Shown: positions 28,614-38,176, numbered from the stretch's first letter. The stretch is DNA of 53,486 nt from Nitrososphaerota archaeon (GCA_022573895.1 JACZTB010000001.1:1-53486), one strand, 5' to 3'. The notes: generated by a model from the sequence alone, not told the origin. Program-made: numbers and translations.

Positions 28614-28834
28614 ATCATTGTTGCTAAACCTGTTCTCTTAATAAAAATTTCATTAGTTTATTAAAATACTTCTTCCAAAAATGATCGCCTTCTCATTTTT
28701 CCTTTGAAACTCAAAATTGTGAAATCAATAATTTACTAATCTTTTACATGTTTTCTATGAATCAATTCAAATCTTCCTAAAATCATCTAAAGTTTCCTCA
28801 TTAACTAAATTAATGGGGTGATCGCAGTTTTGTT

Positions 28835-29773
28835 ATGTTATGCATTAACGTTAACCATTTATCAAAATCATATGGTTCACTAAAAGCTGTAGATGATCTT
28901 GTATTTTCAGTAGAATCTGGCCAAGTCTTTGGATTTTTAGGTCCTAATGGGGCTGGAAAATCTACTACCATCAAACTTCTTACAACCCTCATTCCTCCTT
29001 CACAAGGTTCTCTTTCAATTTTTGGTATAGATGCTGTAGACAATCCTCTTCAAGTTCGTCATAAGATAGGAGTTGTTTTGCAACAACCAAGCTACGAACC
29101 TACATTATCTGTAGAAAAAGCTCTTGATAAATACGGAATGATGTGGAACGTTCCAAGGATAGAACGTAAACAAAGAATGGAACAACTTTTGAAAGATTTT
29201 GATCTAGTTGAAATTCGTAAAAAAAGAAATGAAGATCTTTCAATTGGTCAACGAAGACGAGTCCAAGTTGCGCGTGAATTTATGCATGATATGGATTTGT
29301 TGTTTTTAGATGAACCTACTGCTGGTTTAGATCCAGGTGCTAGAAGAAAACTATTAGATTATTTAAAAAATAAAGTAAAAAGTGGATTAACAATTTTTTA
29401 TACAACACACATACTAAGCGAAGCTGAATATCTTTGTGATAAAATAGCAATAATTGATAAGGGAAAAATAATTACTGTTGATTCTCCTGATGCATTAAAG
29501 AATAGATTTGGGAAAGAAAAAACTATCAAAATCCATTTATTAGAAAAACAATCTAAAATTTCTCCTCTCTTATCTGGAATTCCAGACTGTAAAATTGATT
29601 TTAACACTGGAACAAATATAATAATTCATTCAGAACAATCAGAATTGGTATTGTTACAAGTATTGAAAATACTTAGTGATAACTATATTGAAATTGAAGA
29701 TCTATCAGCTGTTCCGACAAATCTTGAAGACATCTTTTTAAAAATGGTGAGAGAAAATACATCCAATAATTAG
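28835..29773 (+). CDS. ABC transporter ATP-binding protein, DrrA type
   Basis: ATPase of an ABC-2 exporter. Walker A is GPNGAGKST at 36-44, the signature is LSIGQRRRV (a LSGGQ variant) and Walker B is LLFLDEPTAGLD; the H-loop His is in FYTTHILSEAEYL. The 312-residue length with a C-terminal extension (about 220-312) is that of DrrA/CcmA-like ATPases for drugs, lipids or polysaccharides. The membrane partner follows 4 nt later. The substrate is unknown. Confidence 0.92.
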   Translation: MLCINVNHLSKSYGSLKAVDDLVFSVESGQVFGFLGPNGAGKSTTIKLLTTLIPPSQGSLSIFGIDAVDNPLQVRHKIGVVLQQPSYEPTLSVEKALDKYGMMWNVPRIERKQRMEQLLKDFDLVEIRKKRNEDLSIGQRRRVQVAREFMHDMDLLFLDEPTAGLDPGARRKLLDYLKNKVKSGLTIFYTTHILSEAEYLCDKIAIIDKGKIITVDSPDALKNRFGKEKTIKIHLLEKQSKISPLLSGIPDCKIDFNTGTNIIIHSEQSELVLLQVLKILSDNYIEIEDLSAVPTNLEDIFLKMVRENTSNN

Positions 29774-29777
29774 ATTA

Positions 29778-30518
29778 GTGAATAGAAATCTAACAATTTC
29801 TCTCAACCCTGGATTTTTAATTTGGCAAGTTATTTTTCCCTTGATCTATATTTTCGTTGCAGGTTTTGCATATGCACCGTTAATTAACCAAGTTCCTTTT
29901 GGTGGTAAAGAACTCGATTATCCCGCATTTTTAGCATCAGGTATGATTGGATTTAACATCATGAATAGCACACTTATTTCTGGTATCATTATTTGGAATG
30001 ATAGAAAATATGGCATGTTTGAACAAATTATGTCAGGACCGTTCACTAGGAATCATTATATCCTTAGCAATATCTGCACTATAGGAATAGTTGGATTACT
30101 AAGTGCATCTTTGATAGTAGTAGTTGGTTATCCAATATTTTTTGAATCTTCAGAATTTTCATTTATTACAATTCCAATAATAATTTTTAGTGCTATTACC
30201 GGATCTATATTATTTGGTTCATTGGCATCAATAATATCTACCAGATTACGTTCGAGTGAGGGATTTAATGTAGTTATTAACACTGTTTTTCTAATATCTG
30301 CTTTTGTTAGTACTGCATTTTATCCAGCTGATGGGGTTCCAGAACCATTACGTTCTGCATTTTATCTAAACCCATTAACTTATCTTGTAGATATAATTAG
30401 AGCAGGAATTTTTGGAACTATTACTGAATTTGTAATTTATGAAATGATAGTTCTTGTGGGAATCGCTTTTGTTTTGTTTATTATTGCATCAAAATTATTA
30501 ACAAAACTAGATTTTTAG
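29778..30518 (+). CDS. ABC-2 type transporter permease
   Basis: Integral membrane partner of the preceding ATPase. The 246 residues contain about six hydrophobic segments and the ABC-2 hallmarks FMIGFNIMNS-like (SGMIGFNIM) and STAFYPADGVPEPLRSAFYLNPLTYLVDIIRAG, the typical closing region of the family. It starts with GTG at 29778, 4 nt after the ATPase gene, so the pair forms one transport unit. It ends 9 nt before the convergent sugar-dehydrogenase-like gene. Confidence 0.92.
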   Translation: MNRNLTISLNPGFLIWQVIFPLIYIFVAGFAYAPLINQVPFGGKELDYPAFLASGMIGFNIMNSTLISGIIIWNDRKYGMFEQIMSGPFTRNHYILSNICTIGIVGLLSASLIVVVGYPIFFESSEFSFITIPIIIFSAITGSILFGSLASIISTRLRSSEGFNVVINTVFLISAFVSTAFYPADGVPEPLRSAFYLNPLTYLVDIIRAGIFGTITEFVIYEMIVLVGIAFVLFIIASKLLTKLDF

Positions 30519-30527
30519 AAATTAGAA

Positions 30528-31265
30528 TTATTTTTTGAATTTTTCATACAATTTATTAATTTTTTTAATTATGTCTAAATTTTCATTTTCTATCAAACTT
30601 AGATTTGGGATTACACAATGTCCTCCAATTATACCTGGATACATTTTTGGTCTATTACCTAAATTTTCCTGGATTTCATCAGCAAATTTCCACATTTCAT
30701 CAAAATCAATACCTTCCTTTTCACAAATCATTTTTGTGATCTGAGCATAATTGATTAACCATCCATAATATGTTGTATCAACTAATATTTTGGCAAGTTC
30801 CGCAGTTTTGGTAGTTGACATCCATTCTACTTTTTGAAATCGTTTTTCCAAGTCTAATTTTATTTCCGGAACTAATTGTTTGTCATCTGACGCAATAAAT
30901 TTTGTATATTTTTTGACATCTTCTAAAAATCTAGAATCTACTCCACGTACTGGTGAAAATAAAACTGGAATTTCAGATTTTTCTTGAATTTTTTTTGTGG
31001 TTCCTGGTCTTACAGTAGAGTGAATTATAATTACTTTCAAACCCTCAATCTTGCTAATCCAATTTGATATTATTTTTTCAAATTCTGCTAATTCCCCTGG
31101 AATACATACATGAAGATATTCTGGGTTTTCTATTGTAGAGTTTTCCAAATAGTTTCTGCATTTTGAATTATCTATGTCAATTCCAATGCAATTAAACCCT
31201 CTATCATCAAGTAAATCAAATAGAGTCTTTCCTACCTCACCCATGCCCAAAATAATATCTGTCAT
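30528..31265 (-). CDS. Shortened nucleotide-sugar dehydrogenase-like protein
   Basis: A 245-residue protein related to UDP-glucose/UDP-ManNAc dehydrogenases. It has a Rossmann start (ILGMGEVGKTLFDLLDDRG), the STVRPGTTKKI block, an AELAKILVDTTYYGW central helix and the catalytic-Cys motif IIGGHCVIP near 220. It then stops, so the C-terminal UDP-binding domain of the family (usual length about 420) is absent. In the central helix an Asp replaces the usual Asn after Lys. I take ATG at 31265 over TTG at 31274. It is probably a distinct subfamily; activity is unknown. Confidence 0.7.
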   Translation of the reverse strand: MTDIILGMGEVGKTLFDLLDDRGFNCIGIDIDNSKCRNYLENSTIENPEYLHVCIPGELAEFEKIISNWISKIEGLKVIIIHSTVRPGTTKKIQEKSEIPVLFSPVRGVDSRFLEDVKKYTKFIASDDKQLVPEIKLDLEKRFQKVEWMSTTKTAELAKILVDTTYYGWLINYAQITKMICEKEGIDFDEMWKFADEIQENLGNRPKMYPGIIGGHCVIPNLSLIENENLDIIKKINKLYEKFKK

Positions 31266-31334
31266 TGTACCCAATCTCTCAGCATTATCTATATTTTTTA
31301 TTACTTTGCACGATTATTCATTTTTTAAATAAAG

Positions 31335-31407
31335 TAGCCCGGCCCAGACTCGAACTGGGGTCAAGGGCTTCAAAGGCCCCTATGCTTGACCTCTACACTA
31401 CCGGGCT
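31335..31407 (-). tRNA. tRNA-Gln(UUG)
   Basis: Minus-strand cloverleaf: acceptor AGCCCGG pairs with CCGGGCU, discriminator A; anticodon stem GGGGC/GCCCU with loop CUUUGAA gives anticodon UUG; T arm CCCAGUUCGAGUCUGGG. CCA is not encoded. A GAAATAAAAAG element lies upstream at 31440-31450. The GatD/GatE amidotransferase that would make Gln-tRNA from Glu-tRNA is encoded at 38-41 kb. Confidence 0.95.
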
Positions 31408-31479
31408 GCTAAACCGAGCACTCCACTTCCCTTAATGAACTTTTTATTTCAATTTGTTTCTTATCTATATAATTGGAAA

Positions 31480-32508
31480 TTATTGTTTCATCACATTTGT
31501 TAGTTTTTGAATGGGATCTTCCATCTCAGATATGATTTTCTTTACTCTTTTTTGATGTTCGTTGTCAGATGTTGTAAAAATTTTCTTAATATAATTACAA
31601 ATTTTTACTGGATTTTTTTCTCTTTTCACTAAAAATTTTTTTACCAAATAATTTTCTATAATATTTGGAACTGCATTGTAAGAAATAGTAGGAATTCCTA
31701 ATAAAGCAGATTCTGCAGTCATAGTTCCACCAGAACCTATGAAAATATCTGTATTGTTCAGCAAATGTTTTCCGTCAAATGACATTTTAACAATTGTAGC
31801 TTTTTTACCAAACTTTTTTTGAAGATTTTGAATTTGTTTTGTGTATCTACCTAAAATTACAATATTTTCTTTACTATACTCCTTAACAACTTGTTTAATG
31901 ATTGGTATTATTTTACTTGATTTTGATGCATATGATGCTTCTTTTTCTTCTACTCTGATCAAAATATTTTTTCTTTTATTCTTTCTAAACGGTAATGACG
32001 CTTCTTGATTTATTTTCCTTTTGATAGTAACAACTGCATCTATTGCTTTGTATGAAATAATATTCTTTTTATCAATTCCATATTTAGAAAATTTATTTTT
32101 TGGGATAACATTTGGAATAAGCAATTTTTGAATTAAGGGTAATGTTAATCGCATAACTGCATTCGCATGTGGCGAATCACAAAATGCTATATGTCTTATT
32201 CCTAATCCAAATGAAATTCTTGCTGCTTCAGGAGAACAAAAACTAATAGTCAAATCTGGTGAAAATGCTTTGATTTTTCCAGAAAGCTTTTCCATTCTGT
32301 CAATACTGGCTTCAAGTTTCGCTTTCTTTTCATATCCTCCATGTTTTCCGACAAAAACAAGGTCAAAATCACGTATTTTTGCCAATTTCGTAACCTCTGT
32401 ATATACTCTAGAAGTGCACAAAAATTCATGTTTTTTTCCTAATTTTTTAATTATTTGTTCAGAAAACAATAATTGTTTTGGTGTAAGAATATCTATCCAT
32501 ATTTTCAA
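31480..32508 (-). CDS. DUF354 protein (GT-B glycosyltransferase-like)
   Basis: A 342-residue protein of the DUF354 family, which has the two-domain fold of UDP-GlcNAc 2-epimerases and GT-B glycosyltransferases. The start KIWIDILTPKQLLFSEQI, the block LTISFCSPEAARISFGLGI, the CDSPHAN segment and the late FIGSGGTMTAESALLGIPTIS are typical. It may act in surface polysaccharide or lipid-linked glycan synthesis, an inference from the fold. It is divergent from the Rossmann-like unknown at 32573. Confidence 0.8.
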   Translation of the reverse strand: MKIWIDILTPKQLLFSEQIIKKLGKKHEFLCTSRVYTEVTKLAKIRDFDLVFVGKHGGYEKKAKLEASIDRMEKLSGKIKAFSPDLTISFCSPEAARISFGLGIRHIAFCDSPHANAVMRLTLPLIQKLLIPNVIPKNKFSKYGIDKKNIISYKAIDAVVTIKRKINQEASLPFRKNKRKNILIRVEEKEASYASKSSKIIPIIKQVVKEYSKENIVILGRYTKQIQNLQKKFGKKATIVKMSFDGKHLLNNTDIFIGSGGTMTAESALLGIPTISYNAVPNIIENYLVKKFLVKREKNPVKICNYIKKIFTTSDNEHQKRVKKIISEMEDPIQKLTNVMKQ

Positions 32509-32572
32509 GTAATCTCCATAATTGTAGTTAGTTCAATAAGTTTTTCTTAGTCTATTACACAACTGTAAGTGT

Positions 32573-33712
32573 ATGGGGGGAGTAAAAGTTGTTGTTTATG
32601 GTCTTAGTACTGAAGGATATACTATTGCATCTCAAATGGCAATCAATGGAGCTGATGTTCATATAATAGATGAATCAACTCCATCAGCAATTTCACTTAA
32701 AGCAGAAATAGCCAAAACTTACCCAAATGTATCTTCTCTCAAAGAAGATGAACCATTATTGGTTATGGAACCTATTGATGTGGCTATTTCAAAAGCTCAA
32801 TATCTTTTTTTTAGTCCAAGAATTAGAAAAACAGGACAGGACACCAAAACTGAAATTCATTCCAAATTTAAGGATGCAGTGAAATCATTAAAGAAAAATA
32901 GTTCAGTTATTTTTACGCTTCCAACAGGATTTGGAGGTAACAATGAAAATATTTCATTACTGGAACATGTAACAGGCCTTGAGGTTGGAAAACATATTTC
33001 ATATTTTTATTATCCATTAGAAGATAAAAATAAACAACCAGATATCATTGGTTCTTTTAATGGAAAAGAAGATTCTAAATTATCTGATTTACTTACAACA
33101 GATAAAAAAGAGAAAAGATTTGTTGCTATTTCATCATCAGAACATTTTCATGCCATTAAAATTCTATCAAAATTTTCTAGTTTGTGTAGTGTTTTAGAAG
33201 TATGCAAATATGCACAAGATGAGATAACTAAAAATGACCTAGCCTCAGATGATTTTCAGAAAATATTCCTTGATGATATGGTTAGTGGACTATTTGATAT
33301 AAAATCTCTAGGTTCCTCATTTGAAGGTACAAACACACTCATGTATCTAATTAATGGAAGTGTAAAAGGAATTGATGGCTACATAAAGAGACTAATTGAC
33401 GAAATTCGAAAAACACTAAAAAAGAATGATCTGAAAGCTAGTAGAACAAAAATTGTATTATCTTGGACTCTTGATCAACACGCAATGCGTGGAGATAAAA
33501 TTGAGATGCTTCAAAATTTAACCACAAGATTACGTGATTATATAGGTGATGTAGAAGCTTGTGAAGATCCAAACTTTGATCTTTTTCATAGTGATAAAAC
33601 TACAATAATTGTAGTATGTTCAAAAACTGATTTTGAAAATATTGAAAAGACTAAACAAGATTCTAATCTAATTATTGTTAAAGCTAATCCCTTGTGTGAA
33701 ACTATCCAATAA
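32573..33712 (+). CDS. Rossmann-like protein of unknown function
   Basis: A 379-residue protein not recognised with certainty. The start VVVYGLSTEGYTIASQMAINGADVHIIDE resembles a dinucleotide-binding Rossmann fold, and the YLFFSPRIRKTG and IFTLPTGFGG blocks recall the NAD-binding domain of nucleotide-sugar dehydrogenases. The second half is predicted helical with a final KTTIIVVCSKTDFENI strand region. No catalytic GGxC motif is present. It lies between the DUF354 gene (divergent) and grpE (27 nt downstream, same strand). Probably a lineage-specific conserved protein. Confidence 0.6.
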   Translation: MGGVKVVVYGLSTEGYTIASQMAINGADVHIIDESTPSAISLKAEIAKTYPNVSSLKEDEPLLVMEPIDVAISKAQYLFFSPRIRKTGQDTKTEIHSKFKDAVKSLKKNSSVIFTLPTGFGGNNENISLLEHVTGLEVGKHISYFYYPLEDKNKQPDIIGSFNGKEDSKLSDLLTTDKKEKRFVAISSSEHFHAIKILSKFSSLCSVLEVCKYAQDEITKNDLASDDFQKIFLDDMVSGLFDIKSLGSSFEGTNTLMYLINGSVKGIDGYIKRLIDEIRKTLKKNDLKASRTKIVLSWTLDQHAMRGDKIEMLQNLTTRLRDYIGDVEACEDPNFDLFHSDKTTIIVVCSKTDFENIEKTKQDSNLIIVKANPLCETIQ

Positions 33713-33738
33713 TAATTTAAATTACCTAAATTACTATT

Positions 33739-34389
33739 TTGTTTGATTTGTCATCTGAAAATAATTCTGACGAAATTCCCGTCGATTTGTCATCTGAAAA
33801 TAATTCTGACGAAATTCCCGTCGATTTGTCATCTGAAAATAATTCTGACGAAATTCCCGTCGATTTGTCATCTGAAAATAATTCTGAATCTAATGGTTCT
33901 TCTGAAGAATCAAAATCTACAGAAATAAGCATTGAAGAATTATCAAAATTATTAGAGTTAGAAAAACAAAAAGTATCGGAACATGAAGAAGAATTAAAAC
34001 ATGTTTTAGCAGACTTTCAGAATCTTAATCGAAAAACACAATCTGATATAGAAAACGGTGTTAATGCTAAAGTTGATGAGTTTGTCTTAGATTTTTTAAA
34101 AATATATGATGATTTTATTAGAGCTAAAGAAGTTTTTTCCGAAAGCAAAATAAATATTGATGGCCTAGATTCTATTTTAAAAAATATGGATTCATTATTG
34201 AAAAAATATCATGTTATTCCAATTGATGCATTAGGCGAAATTTTTGATCCAAATTTTCATGAAACAATTTCCATTATTACCGATCCTGATTTAGATGATA
34301 ACACAATTACAAAAGAGATCAGGAAGGGATATATTTCTCATGAGAGGGTCGTAAGACCTACACTAGTAGAAATTTCAAAAAAAGGATGA
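33739..34389 (+). CDS. grpE: Nucleotide exchange factor GrpE with N-terminal repeats
   Basis: Co-chaperone that releases ADP from DnaK. The GrpE part (about 70-216) has the long coiled coil EHEEELKHVLADFQNLNRKTQSD and the beta domain with IPIDALGEIFDPNFHETI and RKGYISHERVVRPTLVEISK. The first 50 residues are three perfect copies and one partial copy of DLSSENNSDEIPV, an acidic disordered stretch. The start is TTG at 33739. It leads the grpE-dnaK-dnaJ operon, with 6 nt to dnaK. Confidence 0.93.
   Translation: MFDLSSENNSDEIPVDLSSENNSDEIPVDLSSENNSDEIPVDLSSENNSESNGSSEESKSTEISIEELSKLLELEKQKVSEHEEELKHVLADFQNLNRKTQSDIENGVNAKVDEFVLDFLKIYDDFIRAKEVFSESKINIDGLDSILKNMDSLLKKYHVIPIDALGEIFDPNFHETISIITDPDLDDNTITKEIRKGYISHERVVRPTLVEISKKG
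33745..33887 (+). repeat. 39-bp tandem repeat, 3.7 copies, inside grpE
   Basis: Units at 33745-33783, 33784-33822 and 33823-33861 are identical; a fourth matches for 26 nt (33862-33887). The unit length is 13 codons, so the frame is kept. Perfect identity at the DNA level points to recent expansion or homogenisation. Confidence 0.95.
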
Positions 34390-34395
34390 TAAAAT

Positions 34396-36336
34396 ATGGC
34401 TAAAGTAATTGGAATTGATTTAGGAACAAGTAACTCTGCTGCTGCAGTAGTTATGGGTGGTAAACCAACAATTATTCCTGCTGCAGAAGGTTCTACTGTA
34501 GGAGGAAAGGCATTTCCATCCGTTGTAGCATTTTCTAAAGATGGTGAACTTTTAGTTGGAGAACCTGCACGAAGACAGACAGTAACAAATCCTGATAATA
34601 CCATTCTTGCTGCTAAAAGAAAAATGGGCACTGATCATATTTTTAAAATTCAAGGTAAAGAATACAAACCTCAACAAATTTCTGCATTTATTCTTCAAAA
34701 AATCAAAAAAGATGCTGAGGCATTTGTTGGTGAATCTGTGGAGAAAGCAGTAATTACAGTTCCTGCATATTTTGATGATAATCAACGTCAAGCAACTAAA
34801 GATGCAGGAACTATTGCTGGTCTTGATGTTGTTAGAATTATCAACGAACCCACAGCTGCATCGTTGGCATTTGGATTAGATAAAGTAAAAGAAGACATGA
34901 AAATCCTTGTCTTTGATTTTGGTGGTGGTACATTGGACGTTACAATAATGGAAATGGGAGGAGGTGTTTTTGAAGTACTAAGTACATCTGGTGATACGCA
35001 TTTAGGTGGTACAGATATGGATAAACTTGTAATTGATTACATTGTTGATGAATTCAAGAAAAAAGAGGGAATTGATCTTTCACAAGATACAACTGCAGTG
35101 ACAAGAATTAGAGAAGCTGCTGAAAAAGCCAAAATTGAATTGTCCTCAGTTATGGAAACAGATGTTACTTTGCCTTTTATTGCACAAGATCCATCAACAG
35201 GTGCAAAAAATCTTGAATTAAGAATTACTAGAGCTAAACTAGATGAGTTAATTGGACCAATTGTTGAACGATGTAGGCCTTCTATAGTAAAAGCATTTGA
35301 AGATGCAAAACTCTCCCACTCTGATATTAACAAAATCGTGATGGTTGGTGGGCCAACAAGAATGCCATTAGTTAGAAAAATGGTAGGTGAAGTTGTTGGA
35401 CAAGAACCTGAATCAGGAGTTGATCCTATGGAAGCAGTAGCAATGGGAGCTGCAATACAAGCAGGAATTATTGCTGGAGATGTTACTAGTGATATAGTTC
35501 TACTTGATGTTACTCCACTTACATTAGGAATTGAAACTTTGGGCGGAGTTAGAGAACCATTAATTGAAAGAAATACGACAATTCCAACTTCAAAGAGTAA
35601 AATTTTCACAACTGCAGCTGATAATCAAACAAGCGTAACTATTCATGTTGTTCAAGGTGAACGACCAATGGCATCAGACAATGTCTCATTGGGAAGCTTT
35701 AATCTAACCGATGTACCACCAGCTCCAAGAGGAATTCCTCAAATTGAAGTAAAATTTGATATTGATGCAAATGGAATAATCAATGTTACAGCAAAAGATC
35801 TTGGAACACAAAAGGAAACTAAAATTACTATTGAATCCTCATCAAAATTATCTAAAGAAGAAATTGAAAAATTAAAAGAAGATGCAGAAAAATTCTCTGA
35901 TGAAGACAAAAAGAAGAAAGAAAAAATTGATCTTAAGAATGAAGCAGAAAGTTATATTTACACTACAGAAAAATTAGTTCATGATAGTCTTAAGGACAAA
36001 ATTTCTCAAGAACAGGGAATTAAAATTACTGATGCTGTAAAAGAAGTCAAACAAGTTTTAGATAAGGAACCTGCTGAATTAAAACCTAAACTTGAAGCAT
36101 TACAATCCATAGTCAACGAAGTAACTACCGAGCTTTACAAAAATGTTTCATCTCCTCCTGATGCAGAAGGACAACAAGGTACTGATGCAGAAGGACAACA
36201 AGGTACTGATGCAGAAGGACAACAAGGTACTGATGCAGAAGGACAACAAGGTACTGATGCAGAAGGACAACAAGGTACTGATGCAGATAATAAAACAACT
36301 GAATCATCTTCAACTGATGAAACAAAAACTAACTAA
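34396..36336 (+). CDS. dnaK: Molecular chaperone DnaK (Hsp70)
   Basis: ATP-driven Hsp70 chaperone. The N-terminal ATPase domain has [56 protein letters not shown] and MVGGPTRMP. The substrate domain has [13 protein letters not shown] and [11 protein letters not shown]. It lacks the roughly 23-residue insertion typical of Gram-negative DnaK after the KRKMG segment, as usual for archaeal and Gram-positive forms. The C-terminal tail carries five copies of DAEGQQGT. The 646-residue gene lies between grpE and dnaJ. Confidence 0.97.
   Translation: MAKVIGIDLGTSNSAAAVVMGGKPTIIPAAEGSTVGGKAFPSVVAFSKDGELLVGEPARRQTVTNPDNTILAAKRKMGTDHIFKIQGKEYKPQQISAFILQKIKKDAEAFVGESVEKAVITVPAYFDDNQRQATKDAGTIAGLDVVRIINEPTAASLAFGLDKVKEDMKILVFDFGGGTLDVTIMEMGGGVFEVLSTSGDTHLGGTDMDKLVIDYIVDEFKKKEGIDLSQDTTAVTRIREAAEKAKIELSSVMETDVTLPFIAQDPSTGAKNLELRITRAKLDELIGPIVERCRPSIVKAFEDAKLSHSDINKIVMVGGPTRMPLVRKMVGEVVGQEPESGVDPMEAVAMGAAIQAGIIAGDVTSDIVLLDVTPLTLGIETLGGVREPLIERNTTIPTSKSKIFTTAADNQTSVTIHVVQGERPMASDNVSLGSFNLTDVPPAPRGIPQIEVKFDIDANGIINVTAKDLGTQKETKITIESSSKLSKEEIEKLKEDAEKFSDEDKKKKEKIDLKNEAESYIYTTEKLVHDSLKDKISQEQGIKITDAVKEVKQVLDKEPAELKPKLEALQSIVNEVTTELYKNVSSPPDAEGQQGTDAEGQQGTDAEGQQGTDAEGQQGTDAEGQQGTDADNKTTESSSTDETKTN
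36160..36287 (+). repeat. 24-bp tandem repeat, 5.3 copies, at the end of dnaK
   Basis: Five identical 24-bp units (36160-36183, 36184-36207, 36208-36231, 36232-36255, 36256-36279) are followed by 8 matching bases. Each unit encodes DAEGQQGT, in frame, within the flexible tail of DnaK. The perfect identity suggests recent slippage or unequal recombination. Confidence 0.95.
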
Positions 36337-36385
36337 TTTTTCAAATTTAATCATTTATACGGTAATTGTGAGAAAGGAATGATTC

Positions 36386-37465
36386 ATGTCTGCGAAACGT
36401 GATTATTATGAGGTTTTAGGCGTATCTAAAACATCCTCTCTAGATGAAGTAAAAAATCAGTATAGAAAATTAGCATTAAAATTTCATCCCGATCGTAACA
36501 AATCTTCAGAGGCTCCAGAACATTTCAAAGAAATTTCAGAGGCATATGCTATTCTTTCAGATCCTGAAAAAAAGCAAGTTTATGATCAATATGGTCATGC
36601 TGGTGTTGATGGTAGATACACTAGTGATGATATATTTCAAGGAGCACGTGGAGATTTTAGTGATATTTTTGGTAGTAGAGGCGGATTTGAATCCATTTTT
36701 GAATCAATCTTCAATCGTGGAGGAGGATTTGGTTTTGCCCAACAACGTGGTTCTGATATTCTCTATGAAACTTCGGTAACATTAGAGGATGTTCTTCACG
36801 GAAAAAAAATAGAAATTAATTTACATAAACAGATTGAATGTGATATTTGTTATGGCTCTGGTTGTAAACCTGGTACTAACAAGAAAACATGCACTACATG
36901 TAATGGTCATGGGCAAGTACAACAAAGACGTAATATGGGATTTGCTTCATTTATAACAACTGCACCATGTTCTTCTTGCAGAGGTCAAGGCTCTATAATT
37001 GAAACTCTTTGTAGTGAATGCAAAGGACAAGGGAAGAAAAGAGGTATTAAAAAAATTACTTTTGAAATTCCACGCGGTATTGATTCAGGAGATTACACTG
37101 TGCCAAAAGAAGGAAATGAGGTTCCTGGTGGTATTAATGGCGATCTGATTGTTAGAGTTACAGTACAACCTCACCCTAAATTCAATAGAGATGGGAAAGA
37201 TATTTTCTATGATCAGGATGTCTCAATGATTGATGTTGCATTGGGTTGTAAGATTGTTGTTCCAACCTTGGAGAGTACAGAAAAAATAAAAGTTGATCCT
37301 GGTAGTCAACCAAATACAATTATTAAATTAAAAGGAAAAGGAGTTTTTCATATCAATTCTAGAGGTAGAGGAGATCAATATGTTCGAATTGTGGTAAACA
37401 TTCCAAAAAAACTCAATAAACATCAAAAAAATCTTCTAGATGAATTTCAAAAGGCTAGTGACTGA
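36386..37465 (+). CDS. dnaJ: Chaperone protein DnaJ (type I)
   Basis: J-domain co-chaperone that stimulates DnaK ATPase and delivers substrates. The J domain has LKFHPDRNK with the HPD motif; a Gly/Phe-rich linker follows; the zinc domain has four CxxCxGxG-type repeats ([32 protein letters not shown]); then the two C-terminal beta domains. The length is 359. It is preceded by a 49-nt gap after dnaK with a TTTATACGG element near 36354-36362, so it may also have its own promoter. Confidence 0.96.
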   Translation: MSAKRDYYEVLGVSKTSSLDEVKNQYRKLALKFHPDRNKSSEAPEHFKEISEAYAILSDPEKKQVYDQYGHAGVDGRYTSDDIFQGARGDFSDIFGSRGGFESIFESIFNRGGGFGFAQQRGSDILYETSVTLEDVLHGKKIEINLHKQIECDICYGSGCKPGTNKKTCTTCNGHGQVQQRRNMGFASFITTAPCSSCRGQGSIIETLCSECKGQGKKRGIKKITFEIPRGIDSGDYTVPKEGNEVPGGINGDLIVRVTVQPHPKFNRDGKDIFYDQDVSMIDVALGCKIVVPTLESTEKIKVDPGSQPNTIIKLKGKGVFHINSRGRGDQYVRIVVNIPKKLNKHQKNLLDEFQKASD

Positions 37466-37475
37466 TTGAGAAAAA

Positions 37476-38015
37476 ATGAAAATTGCATTAGATGTTGATG
37501 GCGTACTTGCTGATGTAATACAATCTTGGTTAAATTATAGCAATACAATTAGACCAAAAATCTCAAAACATGATATCACTGATTGGAACTTTTGGAAGAA
37601 ATTTCAGATCAACCGTTATGATTTTTATGCTGAATTAAGTTCCTGTTGGAAAAATTGGAAGTCCATACCTCCTACTGAAGAAAATTTATCATCTGTAACA
37701 AAAAATCTCTCAGATATAGGTCAAGTAGATATTGTAACTGCAAGAGAACGTTCTACTGATTCTTTTGTAAAAAATTGGCTTAATCATCACAATATAACAT
37801 ATGACAATTATGTAACAGTAACTGATGGACCAATGAAAGCTGATTTAGATTATGATGTATTTATTGACGATTCACCTCTAAATGCATTAAAAATTATTCA
37901 ACACAACAAAAAAGTAATTCTATATTCACAACCATGGAATAAACATATTTCCGAAAATCGAATTCATAGAGTTTCAAACCTTTCAGAGGCAGTAGAAAAA
38001 ATAAAACTGAATTAA
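37476..38015 (+). CDS. HAD-superfamily 5'-nucleotidase-like protein (NT5C type)
   Basis: A 179-residue HAD phosphatase. Motif I is ALDVDGVLADV with the nucleophile and acid-base Asp; motif II lies in VDIVTARE; motif IV is FIDDSPLNAL. The cap region (LNYSNTIRPKISKHDITDWNFW) resembles the 5'(3')-deoxyribonucleotidase family NT5C. The substrate is inferred only. It follows dnaJ by 10 nt on the same strand. Its TAA stop shares TTAA with the convergent small gene. Confidence 0.8.
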   Translation: MKIALDVDGVLADVIQSWLNYSNTIRPKISKHDITDWNFWKKFQINRYDFYAELSSCWKNWKSIPPTEENLSSVTKNLSDIGQVDIVTARERSTDSFVKNWLNHHNITYDNYVTVTDGPMKADLDYDVFIDDSPLNALKIIQHNKKVILYSQPWNKHISENRIHRVSNLSEAVEKIKLN

Positions 38016-38176
38016 TCTTTTACAAATTTTCTAATGGTTATTCTATGTCCATTTCTTACATGAGTAACATGAGTTGTTTTTAACAATTCCTCTATTTTGG
38101 TATTATCATAGAACTTAACATTATAGCGCCCAAGCACTTTTTTACAATTCATACAATATACTTCTCTAAATTCCAT
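38012..38176 (-). CDS. Small CxxC protein (54 aa)
   Basis: A 54-residue frame beginning MEFREVYCMNCKKVLGRYNV, with one CxxC knuckle and several histidines (TTHVTHVRNGHRITIRKF) that could complete a zinc site. The C-terminal half is basic, so nucleic-acid binding is possible. The family is not recognised. Its stop overlaps that of the HAD gene by sharing TTAA. Divergent from tRNA-Leu. Confidence 0.6.
   Translation of the reverse strand: MEFREVYCMNCKKVLGRYNVKFYDNTKIEELLKTTHVTHVRNGHRITIRKFVKD

Noticed and set aside
28614-28834. 220-bp divergent intergenic region searched for a small gene or RNA
   Set aside because: Only a 16-codon frame and two TGATCGC words were found; there is no box motif, stable GC-rich stem or credible ORF beyond promoter space.
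33726-33932. Repetitive region that might be taken as a CRISPR array or an antisense repeat gene
   Set aside because: The units are directly adjacent without spacers and keep the grpE frame; antisense and alternative-frame readings only mirror the repeat.
35037-35609. 190-residue antisense frame inside dnaK
   Set aside because: The sense strand encodes well-conserved Hsp70 motifs; the antisense frame has low-complexity Ser/Thr composition and no start context.
36125-36382. Overlapping small frames with MQKDNKVL and YLVVLLHQ repeats
   Set aside because: They are shadows of the 24-bp dnaK repeat in other frames; the DnaK frame is continuous and matches Hsp70.
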